From Bisporella sp. PMI_857 (Eukaryota; Ascomycota; Leotiomycetes; Helotiales; Helotiaceae), in contig JAJSPD010000186.1 in assembly GCA_021307315.1 (NCBI GenBank), forward strand, positions 1 to 30,819: a stretch of 30,819 nucleotides of DNA, given 5' to 3'. The notes under the pieces were generated by a model, which did not search any database, had not been told where the DNA came from, and saw only the letters and a list, made by a program, of their open reading frames with translations. Both the position numbers and the translations under genes were made by a program. Shown here one piece after another: positions 9,132 to 17,421 of this stretch (positions are counted from its first letter, which is position 1; each line of letters starts with the position of its first letter).

Positions 9132-10410
9132 CTTCGTACAGGCCCAAACAAATCAATGTGGCAAGGCCGTGCACCAATGGGCCCCACTTGTAGAAGATTC
9201 TGGATCAACCAATGACTATATAATGCTTCGAACGCTGCTTTTGCACTGTTTTTCAATCATTCAACATGGAGCAAACATACTACGTACCAACTCCCAAGAC
9301 ACCCTCTCGCTAAACCTGTACACGCGATGACCGTTTACGCATACACACTTTGTATCACGATGCTAAGTATACGCAAGCTCAAATTGCTTTGCAAACAGGC
9401 TATTCTCTTAATCAAATACAGTACGCTTTTGCTCATCGATTAACACCTCAAAAGCACAAAACTAGCCGGAAGCTTTTATTGAATACGCCACAGCGAAAAC
9501 GCTTAATCGAATAGGTTACAGCTTCTAAAACAAATCGACGAGCAGCTTGTCTGATATACCAGCTTTATTACAATGGGATTGTGGAATTAAAGCATTCGAA
9601 GTGCGTTCAAGAGTGAAGGCTACGTACGACGATGTGCAAAAAGCAAGCCACCTTTGACAGACAAACACAAACAAGATCGATTATCTTAAGCCTGGAAACA
9701 CCTTTTTTGGACCGATGAACAATAGAACAGTGTATTATGGACTGACGAAACTTGAGTTAATTCTGGAAAGCATACAAAAATATTTGTTACAAAGCTTGTT
9801 GGAAAGTCTAAAGTGTATTATCCTGACCGTGTCGAAGCTCGATATCAACGCAAAATAGAGTGGATGTTTTGGGGTTCAATATCAGGGAAATACGGGCGTC
9901 ATAAAAGGTTGTTTTGGGAAAAAGATTGGGAAACAATTAATGAAGGATCTTATTCTGGTATTATAGTACTTCTTGTACAAAAGATATTACAGCAATATCC
10001 AGAATTGAGCTTTCAGCAAGATAACGCCAAAGGCCACGCTTCTAAGTTTACAACTTCTGTATTAGAAGCTATAGGAATCAAGCCTATAGCGTAGCCTGCA
10101 AACTCTCCTGATTTGAACCCTATTAAGACTATTTGGGATGAAATGAAGGACTATATTCAAAAGAAATACCCGGAAGTCCATTTTTCATATAACAAGCTGA
10201 AAAACGTGGTTCAAGAAGCTTGGGATTCTATTACACAGGCTACAATTCAGGACCTTATTAAAGGAATGGGTGATAGATGTATTGCAGTGATTCTAGCAGA
10301 AGAAGGCTATACAAAATACTAGAGATTTGCTTAGGGCGGCATCGAGCTCCATTTTACGTGCAAGGGTAACGGCAAAAGCTCCACATTGATTTGTTTGGGC
10401 CTGTACGAAG
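9132..10410 (+). mobile_element. Tc1-like transposon, full length, inactive
   Basis: It is 1279 bp, a usual Tc1-family size. Perfect 30-bp terminal inverted repeats start CTTCGTACAGGCCCAAAC, and TA target duplications lie at 9130-9131 and 10411-10412. It contains one decayed transposase gene on the plus strand and interrupts the aspartyl protease pseudogene. Confidence 0.93.
9266..10322 (+). pseudogene. Tc1-family DDE transposase, broken
   Basis: Starts MEQTYYVPTPKTPSR and is stopped at once by TAA. An N-terminal HTH follows (YTQAQIALQTGYSLNQIQ), with another stop after KRLIE. The catalytic part shows VLWTDET (first Asp), then FGS-like MFWGSISGKYGRHK, FQQDNAKGHAS (second Asp) and PANSPDLNPIKTIWDEM. 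In this family the third catalytic residue is the Glu of NPIE-x-x-W; codon 10125-10127 is AAG, giving Lys, a single G-to-A change from GAG. Stops replace Trp or Gln after KPIA, WTDEQ and WTDET. The start and the C-terminal frame differ by one base, so there is also a net indel. About 350 codons, normal for the family. Confidence 0.9.
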
Positions 10411-10692
10411 TACTTGGGTCGGGCATACAACCGGTTTAGGCATTTCTGCAACAAGGAACGGAACATTAACCTAACACTTCAAACCAACCACATCATTAGT
10501 CAGTACTGTAAATTGGGTCACAGGCCTGACGGCGAATTCATGCCCCTCTGGCTTTGGTGAGGGTAAGTCTTCCGTGCGAGATCCTTGGTTGGTCCGTGCA
10601 CTGCTGACTAAGACATTTCCAGTAAGAGATGTTTCGGCCCTGAACTGCAGGTAAACAACAACAAACTCGGCACCTACAACTTCACAACCTCT

Positions 10693-12268
10693 ATGGCAGA
10701 CTGGAGTGACGCTGCATGCGACGAATATATTTATGCCGCAACGGAACGAGTACGTATCATTGATGCATGGAATAAAGACATTGCAGAAGCAATTTAGGAT
10801 GCTAACGGAGAAAACCAACCTCGGAATATCGACTGGTGCAAGCAAGATTCAGCAAACGAACAATCAGATGTTCTCTGGCCCGCAGCTCCTCAAAAGTCAC
10901 AATACGTGAATATGAGCCAGAGTCCTACGAGGCAATCACCTCGAAGGAAGCCAGCGGCAGATGGCCAGAGTGAAAGCCTTAGCGAGGAGCTGCGAGCGGA
11001 TGTTCTTTCTGCCTCAATACTCATACACAAAGGCAGCAGGTACAGCAGAACACTTTCGAACTTTACTTTCACCGAAAAAACAACTCTATCTCCAGTTTCA
11101 TCAACACGATCCATGCTTCCAGAAAGACCGAAAAGCCCAGTCAAGGTTCTCCCGGACCTGGCATTAGCCTATCCGCCCACGATTCAAGTACACATCAACA
11201 ATGGCAGGGTTGAGGATGATGTTCTCGGACGAATACACAAAGGGGTAGAGCGTGCAGTACGCTACGGCATATTCCCAAAGAGCTTGAAAGTATGCATGCT
11301 GGAAGTTCATAGACTCGTTTCGCCGGCTGATCTCCCTGGTAAAGGATTCTTTGCGACAACACATCAGCGACCTAGACTTCGAGGACGACCGTATGTTTGC
11401 CGACGATTCGAGTTGGAATATAAATGCTGAGGTGCTACTGGAAAAAGTCATTGAGATACAAAAGAACGCACAATATTGTGAGGATTACAAACGACCGGAG
11501 GCATGTTGGGGAGATGATGTTGTGCGTCCAATCCTCGTTTTCGCCCATCAAGCTGCTGGCTGTGGCAAAGATGTGCGAATCGATAATGTGTACGTAGCCT
11601 CTACTTGGCGCATGGTTCTCACTGACTTTCTGCAGGATGTCAACTCGGATATGGCCAAGCAATCTCGTTCAACGCTTCGCAGCGGGGAATCTTATCCCGG
11701 TCGACACGAAAAAGGTCGACTATGCCATCTTTTATGCTTCACCTCCAGACCGCAAGCGACGTATCGCGTTACAACTTCAGCCTATACCAGAACCTTGCAA
11801 TTTAAACCAGACCAGCCGCCCCGAACATGCAACATCTGTCAATCTTTTCTCGATCGAGATCAAAACTTTTGTCTCAGCAGACGACCCGTTGTTGCAATTG
11901 GCTATCTGGGCTTCCGCCGGTCTACAAGCTATCACCAATGTGTTCAGGCAGGATTTGCCGGCTGCTGAGACGATCCCACCAGCGTTTATGATGAGTATGC
12001 GAGGGGCGGAATGCAAGATTGCTTACATGAAGCTCGAGTCATTAGAGACGGATTCGTTTCTTCGGGTAAATTAACTCTTCCCCGTCAGCCTCTCTTCCCG
12101 GAAGTCGTACTAATCCGGAATCACCAGAAACTCTACGGTGATTGTCAGATTGGCTCCGCGACGACGGTCACCGGCATATTCCAAATCATATCTGCTTTCA
12201 AAGTGCTCCTGCCCCAAAGCAAGCGTCTCTATAATGAGTTCTGGGACGAGAGTCTGCCAGCTTTGTGA
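10693..12268 (+). pseudogene. Fungal PD-(D/E)XK nuclease-like protein, frameshifted
   Basis: The proposed start is MADWSDAACDEYIYAATER at 10693. TAG follows after NKDIAEAI, then the low-complexity linker MSQSPTRQSPRRKPAADG and SPVKVLPDLALAYPP, typical of this fungal family's N-terminal half. The frame changes near 11350 (on to QHISDLDFEDDRMFADDSSWN and ACWGDDVVRPILVFA), again near 11660-11690 (on to TKKVDYAIFYASPPDRKRR), and again near 12040-12060 (on to IGSATTVTGIFQIISAFKVL). Catalytic-region features survive: an Asp in the KKVDYAIF block and the E-x-K motif in SIEIKTFVSADDPLLQLAIW. The family is broadly expanded in filamentous fungi and its cellular role is unclear. At least three frameshifts and one stop make this a pseudogene. 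Confidence 0.75.
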
Positions 12269-12457
12269 ATGGTTTGCTTCGGATGAGCAGGAAGTAGAAG
12301 AGCCCCATCTTCCCCTCGGTGCCCAACAATCTGACGAGGATTGGAACCTAATGGCAGAGACGTTTTTGACATATCACTGTAAGGACCATTCAACTGACTT
12401 TCTACAAAATGGTTTCCGTATTCACGGACTCGCCTTTCCAGGTGATGAAAGGAAGTG

Positions 12458-12691
12458 CATTCGACACGTATAGTAGTGCGCGGCACCCACAAAGCCAAAG
12501 TCGAGCAGGAATCGATTACCGGACGGAAGGTGATAAATCAATACGAGATCGTCGACGAGATAGGCAGATGAACTTATAGCAAGGCCAAGCTGGCACGGAG
12601 TCTCGAGAGGGAGGACTACTATGTTGCGATCAAAATCATATCATGCTTCTCCAAGAAGCGTCGACTTGGAAGGGTTACTTCCTTGCTCTAG
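12458..12691 (+). pseudogene. CaMKK/Elm1-type Ser/Thr kinase, N-lobe fragment
   Basis: A 78-codon frame reads HSTRIVVRGTHKAKVEQ, then GRKVINQYEIVDEIGR. TGA falls inside the glycine-rich loop (expected GRGTYGK), followed by TYSKAKLARS, YYVAIKIISCFSKKRRLGR and a terminal TAG. The INQYEI-x-D-E-(I/L)-G-R-G entry and the FSKKRRLGR block after the VAIK lysine are characteristic of fungal upstream kinases of the SNF1/AMPK pathway (Sak1/Elm1/Tos3, CaMKK-like). Only the first part of the N-lobe remains; no catalytic loop was found downstream. Gly-to-stop and Gly-to-Ser changes in the loop both fit point decay. It is probably a gene fragment carried here by a past duplication or transposition. Confidence 0.75.
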
Positions 12692-12927
12692 ATCTTGAAC
12701 GTTGTCATATTGCCCAGTGTTTTGGCAGGGGCAAGCATGTGAGATAGATGCCAGGTATTATGCTCGTGCCTAGGCTGTGACATAACCTAGAGATTGTGGC
12801 ACGTGCACGCGCGAGGGACGCGTCAGAATCCATGTGGGTTATGTAGTAGAAAACCAATTGCCATCCATTTAGAATATATTATTGATGAATTGACTCGATA
12901 TAGAACCTGCCTCAGACCTTTTTCTTG

Positions 12928-13230
12928 CACGTCTCTACGTTTACGTTGACTTGAAGGAGCAGGTGCTGATTTGCGAAGAGTGTGGATATGCTCTTGCATC
13001 CCACTTCCGCGACAAGCACTATATTGATCAGCGAGGCCGAAGAATGACAGTGGTCAGATTAGGAAGGAGGTCCAGCTTAAGGTGGCAGGAACTATCAGTG
13101 GCGGCGAGGACGATGGCGAGGCTGAGGCTGAGCTGTGTGATGAGGATGTTTATAGCGATAATTTCGGAGAGGATACGGATGTTTTTAACGACGCGGAATT
13201 GCTTGACGAAGAAGTAGATGAAGGGAGTCC
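12928..13230 (+). pseudogene. OrsD-type C2H2 zinc-finger protein remnant
   Basis: ARLYVYVDLKEQVLICEECGYALA is followed directly by SHFRDKHYI, in two abutting pieces. The C-x2-C and H-x4-H pairs match the N-terminal zinc finger of OrsD-like fungal proteins (DUF3505), but the spacer between CGYAL and the HFRDKH helix is shorter than usual, suggesting a small deletion. About 40 codons later another frame gives an acidic run (GGEDDGEAEAELCDEDVYSD and beyond) ending in TAG at 13229-13231 or nearby. No downstream domain was recognised. Such domains occur in stand-alone proteins and next to helicase-like genes; which one this was cannot be told. Confidence 0.6.
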
Positions 13231-13830
13231 AATGTAGTGTTGGAGATTGTCGAGAGATAGTAATGTCGACGGGTATCTTGACTCACATGCGGAAAAGCAA
13301 ATTGACGTTAATCCATGACCACTATCCTAAGAAATGTGGTGTAACTCTAGAGATGATATTCATGGTCGGGTCCTTGGATCAAGTTTCTGCGGCAAAAGGC
13401 TCAGATCAAGAACGACCATTTTGCAAAAGTCACGCAGTCCTTCCATCCATCTATGACACTCAATAAAGCCGCTAACAGATCCGAGTTCCGGGTTTCATTA
13501 ATTTATCATTTCATTACAGCATTTTGCTAAGTAAGGGGGGAGGAGCCAACTCTAAAGTCACAAAATCGATGTGTAAGATACTTGTTTCTCCATTTCAAAA
13601 TCCAGTCCGAAATCAACCGTACGAAGCTCAAATTGCATACTACAATCTACCTGTTCAAAACGTTAACTACAGCGAAAGTTGAGGCGCATACTAAGGGAGG
13701 TGGGCGGAATTTGTGCGCTTTTGTTAAGAATATTATTTTCTCAGAAGAATCGCAATGAACGAATTGGTAAGTTAACCTGTCCGCGCAATCTCGTCCGCAT
13801 GCAGATAGGTCGTTGCCATCAGGGATGGCA
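13231..13830. other. Stretch without a recognised gene
   Basis: Short open frames exist on both strands, including 84 codons on the minus strand at 13647-13901, but none shows a known motif. That minus-strand frame overlaps the LINE remnant that starts near 13830. No repeats or RNA genes were seen. Confidence 0.4.
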
Positions 13831-14166
13831 GTAGAAGCCCAATCAGTGGCCACACAAGAATTCTCAACTTTGTTCCCGTCACTCCCAAAGATTGCCGACA
13901 TGCATCACACGCTTACAGAGAGGATAGAAACTATTCACAAATATGCGGTAGCCCATGGGAAGAGCGTATCCCAATTGTGATCGAACCGGACAGAGAAAGA
14001 GCAGTTGAGATGGCTAATAACTTTGGCGGCGTACCCTTCGCCACAAGTTCATCGTGCAGGTCTCGGATAGTGGGAATAGGGGCCGCTATTCATGACACTC
14101 TTGGCAACATAGGTAACATGCAAACGATCACTTTCTCTACCACCGTTGGAACTCGATCAGAACAAA
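13830..14166 (+). pseudogene. Tad1-like LINE remnant, start of RNase H region
   Basis: The plus-strand frame reads FPSLPKIADMHHTLTERIET and IHKYAVA. A one-base shift at GCCCATGGG follows, then PWEERIPIVIEPDRERAVEM, FATSSSCRSRIVGIGAAIHD and VGTRSEQN. This parallels the neighbouring minus-strand LINE (IAPWENRL..., IATSSSAKKGIVGIGGAIYD, VKTEQNPY), so it belongs to the same class but a different, diverged copy. The frame is cut after EQNSY by the (ACT)n tract. No reverse transcriptase part was seen upstream. Confidence 0.75.
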
Positions 14167-14169
14167 ACT

Positions 14170-14181
14170 CCTACTACTACT

Positions 14182-14225
<44 letters not shown>

Positions 14226-14226
14226 G
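14170..14226 (+). repeat. (CTA/ACT)n microsatellite at a LINE junction
   Basis: About 19 near-perfect CTA triplets, with one CT interruption, lie between the two oppositely oriented LINE remnants. The tract is followed by GGAATAAGTAGTAGTAG, so the minus-strand LINE ends in a TAG-repeat tail. A matching CTACTACTGGAATAAG recurs at about 15929-15944. Confidence 0.85.
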
Positions 14227-15790
14227 GAATAAGTAGTAGTAGTTTTATTACGCCCGGCTAAGCCTAGAGGGCCTTAGTCTATATTACATAGTATACATTT
14301 CCTTCGGTTTCCAATACTTCCTTCAGCCCATACAAAATTGCCTCTGCCAATATTTTCCACTTTCAGTAGTACATAGTTAACGAAGTCTCGTGCATGATTA
14401 GTAACAGGTTAATTTGAAGTTAATTCCTCCAAGTGTTCAATGTCCTATCGTCGGCGATTGAAGCGAGGCCTGCTAAAGACACGAAAGTGATATAAAGTTA
14501 GTCGGGTTAGTTAAGATAAAAAACAAAATGAAGTGTGCTGTTGCAGCGAGTTAGCTGCCTGTTTTAGTTCTTTGTCTAAGCGTCCTGTAGCAATAGCAAA
14601 CTTGATCGTTGTTCGCACTGCGTTTATATTTGGTGCCCATTCTTCTGGGTCAGATAAAGCTTTTCCTTCGAGGTAGAAAGAAAGATTGCCTCTTTTTGTG
14701 TTGTGTCTGTTTGTGCTACTATTTGCGTACGGTAAGTGTTCCATCTCGTGCATCGGAAAAAAAAGTGCTTGGCGGTTTCCGTAGCCTGTCCGCAGACACA
14801 TTAGTCAGATTCCGCCGCTCCAATACGATGAAAGTACCCGCTCAAATGTATCATTCCTGTACGAAGCTGTGCTAACACGCTCGCTTATTTCCGATTAAGA
14901 CTGTTATATAAAGTACAAGTATGTCTTTCTGGCAGTGCAGTATTTATTTTTTTAAAGTACTTTCCTACTGTGTCGAGTAGTGTTCTTGTTGCTTTTTTTG
15001 CATTTCTTTTGTTTATAGTTGTAGATTTAGCTTAATAGTATTGCTTTTGCGGTGTTCGGCCTAGTTCAGTAGCCTGTTGTGCGGCTTCTTTTGCTTTTTT
15101 GCTTAACTCGAAGCTTTCTTGAAACGAGATCCATATTGTACGAATAGAGTTGCTTCTTTTCCTGAGTGTAGAAACTGCTTCGTAGATTTCTTTAATACTA
15201 GTTTGCCCTAATTGGTGCTTTGGTTGGCTCGTTGCTAGCAAGGCTCTTTGGTTGCTTGAAAAAATCGCGATTTGCCTTCCTATTAAGTCCGGTAGTAACT
15301 GTTTTATTGCCATTGCTATCGCTGCAAGTTCGGCCGTGTACGGGTTCTGTTCCGTTTTTACTCCTAATGTAACCGAAAATGCGCTTGGTTCTCTAATGCC
15401 GAGCGTGTCGTAAATAGCTCCGCCTATCCCAACTATTCCTTTCTTTGCGGACGAGCTTGTCGCAATTCGAACCCCGTGAGCAGTAACGTGCACCGCTTCT
15501 TCTGTACTGAAATCCAGTGTAGTAGTAAGTCGATTTTCCCACGGCGCTATTATATAAGGCCGAATAACTTCCATTCTGTCTGTTGGCGTGTTTTGATACG
15601 TGCGAGCTATTTTCTGCAATGGCGACATGAATCTCCGGCGTTCTTTGACGTTTAGCTTTGATATCGGGTTCGATTCAAGTAGCGTGCGGATATTGACCCA
15701 AAAATGAGTAGCTTTCGCTGCCCATCGTTCACTTGCTGTACGTATGCTAGCTTCGGCTTGAGTTCTAAGTAGTAGTAGTAATTCTATTAC
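14227..15790 (-). mobile_element. 5'-truncated Tad1-like LINE
   Basis: Minus-strand copy keeping only the 3' part of a non-LTR retrotransposon. It has the end of the reverse transcriptase region, RNase H, a C-terminal Cys/His motif, a 3' untranslated part and a TAG-rich tail. It is cut at the 5' side near 15788, in the style of incomplete reverse transcription. AAGTAGTAGTAGT followed by TTATTACGCCC occurs at the 3' end (14231) and a similar string at the 5' junction (15767), possibly a target duplication plus tail. Confidence 0.8.
14511..15790 (-). pseudogene. LINE polyprotein C-terminal part (RNase H and zinc motif)
   Basis: Reading from 15788 down: AEASIRTASERWAAKATHFW, NPISKLNVKERRRFMSPLQK, then an open frame of 198 codons (15628-15032) containing the RNase H region: GVRIATSSSAKKGIVGIGG, YTAELAAIAMAIKQLL and IAIFSSNQRALLA. 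After a stop it continues to QLRTGMIHLSGYFHRIGAAE, then D-stop-CVCGQATETAKHFFFRCTRW, the Cys/His block typical of fungal LINEs (a stop stands where Gln is expected). A frameshift follows and the end reads PEEWAPNINAVRTTIKFAIA TGRLD. RNase H would remove template RNA during target-primed reverse transcription. The reverse transcriptase core is missing. Confidence 0.85.
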
Positions 15791-16420
15791 GCCCAGGACA
15801 GGGTGCGAAACCCTCAGGCAGCTATCGAAGATCCGCTAAGCATACACTAGAACTGTCCAAACTCGGTGCTGAGCCCTACACAATCAAACCCGTAGCGATC
15901 CAATGTCTGTTCTCTATAGCGTTCTCTACTACTGGAATAAGGGTTGGCTGTCTTGGCGTCGGTTATGACATAACCGATATCCCGCAACAAATCTCACCCC
16001 GCATCAAATCACACCCATTTTACTGTAACAAATAGAGGGCAGCAGGAGGGATTTGCAATATAACAGATAAGGATAGTGGCTAGCGATGTAATTGCAATAG
16101 TGGTGAATTGATATTAGAAGTATGCTTGTAAGTCTAACATGGAAAGGAAAACTCAAGCTTGCTTTGTTCAGAAAGCTCTAGCTGTTCCTTATATCTTTCA
16201 CTGTGCTGTAGCTGTGAGCCTGTGGCTGCTGTAGCTGTAAGCCCGTGGCTGGCCATGGGCGGAGCGTGCCGCTTGCAGCCCTGAAAGTATTACAGCTGAA
16301 AAACCTTCGGCTGACTGTTACAAATACCAAAGTTTTAATAACTAACCTTCTTCTCCAGCTAAAACTTTTCTTAAATTAAAAGCTTTATGTATAACTCGAT
16401 AATGAATTAAATAGTTCGGC
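15791..16420. other. Non-coding stretch with repeat relatives
   Basis: No gene seen. It contains a short palindrome GGTTATGACATAACC (about 15966) and a GC-rich block at 16204-16296. The reverse complement of that block resembles 16651-16729 and 16956-17045 (GCTGCA...GGCCAGCTACAGGCTTGCAGC). TTTACTGTAAC occurs at about 16019 and again at about 16567. Confidence 0.5.
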
Positions 16421-16650
16421 AAATGACTAGAATACCATCAAAAAGTGACCAAAACCCCAGATTACCACACTTTTATTTGGAATAGGACTCAAATACCATC
16501 GTTTTGTCTTGGCAATGGAATGATGGTATTTCAGTCAGAAGCATACAAAATGATGGTAATCTAGTCATACAGGCGGTTTACTGTAACAGCCAAAATCCGT
16601 TCAAAACTTTAGATATAGAATAAGTTTTATTACGAGAGGGATTAAAGTTT

Positions 16651-17045
16651 TTAGCTGCAGTGCTTTCAGGGCTGCAAATAGTGTACTTCGCTTTATGGCC
16701 AGCTACAGGCTTGCAGCTACGCGGCTACATGTCACGGCCCTGACTTCTTAGACGGAGCTCAGCACCGGACATCCTAAAGCTCGCTTATACTGGCCTCCGG
16801 CCAGCTTCCTGTATATAGAGCGCTGCTTTCCTTCCCTTCTTCTGTCTGTAGCTTGTTCTCTTAGTTATAGCAATTGATAGTTGTTCACACCTTTGAGTCC
16901 TTCCACCTGGATCTACGGATCGAGATCCCTGTTCAGCTTGAGTTGTTACACTACAGGCTTCAGCTACAGTGTTTCTGGGCTGCAAACGGCGCACCCCGCT
17001 TATGGCCAGCTACAGGCTTGCAATTACAGCAGCTACAGGCTTACA
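16651..17045 (+). repeat. Two GC-rich ~80-bp units split by the solo LTR
   Basis: Units at 16651-16729 and 16956-17045 share GCTTTCAGGGCTGCAAA-like and TATGGCCAGCTACAGGCTTG blocks. A third, inverted relative lies at 16204-16296. Without the LTR and one CTACA copy, the two form a tandem repeat. Confidence 0.7.
16730..16950 (+). mobile_element. Solo LTR of the Ty3/gypsy family seen at 19592-25785
   Basis: 221 bp, starting TGTCACGGCCCTGAC and ending TGAGTTGTTACA, with a perfect 5-bp target duplication CTACA (16725-16729 and 16951-16955). It is the reverse complement of, and highly similar to, the LTRs at 19592-19845 and 25537-25785, but lacks a 33-bp tandem unit they carry. Solo LTRs arise by recombination between the two LTRs of an inserted element. 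Confidence 0.93.
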
Positions 17046-17421
17046 GCTATTATAAGAGCGTATAACCTAACCTGTTGTAAGCATATTAATACAATACTAT
17101 TACTTTTGCATTTGCTAGTTACTTGTTTGTTTGTTACAATAACATGGGTTAAAATAAGTTAGGGTATTTCGATTTTATACTACAGGCTATTTAATAGTTG
17201 TGCTACAAGCTGTTTAGTGGTTGTGCTACAGGCTGTTTAGTGGTTGTACTACTCTTCCTAAAATACCATCGTTAATTTGGTAGTTTCCTAAAATACCATC
17301 AAAGTGGTATTTGAGTCCTATTCCAAATAAAAGTGTGGTAATCTAGGGTTTTGGGCACTATTTGATGGTATTCTAGTCATTTGCCGTAAATTATATGCTT
17401 CTATAGCTCATAGATAGCCTT

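Larger units (their letters stand above)
16421..17390. mobile_element. MITE-like element with inverted 30-bp-period arrays
   Basis: The ends are about 80-bp inverted repeats: GGCAAATGACTAGAATACC at the left, and the same in reverse complement ending at 17386-17390. Inside each end the TACCA(T/C) core repeats every 30-31 bp: 16433, 16463 and 16494, then inverted at 16524 and 16554; on the right 17274 and 17294, then inverted at 17306, 17337 and 17367. The centre holds a solo LTR and two copies of an approximately 80-bp GC-rich unit. No transposase is present. Confidence 0.75.

Noticed and set aside
10412..10692. Continuation of the aspartyl protease after the Tc1-like element
   Set aside because: Joining across the TA gives TTWVGHTTGLGISATRNGTL and then a stop; no second catalytic block or other protease motif was seen.
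12138..12498. Frames of 111 (plus) and 89 (minus) codons between the nuclease-like and kinase remnants
   Set aside because: They overlap the real pseudogene frames in other phases and contain no domain.
13647..13901. 84-codon minus-strand frame as a small secreted protein
   Set aside because: It overlaps the plus-strand LINE remnant, lacks a signal peptide and shows no motif.
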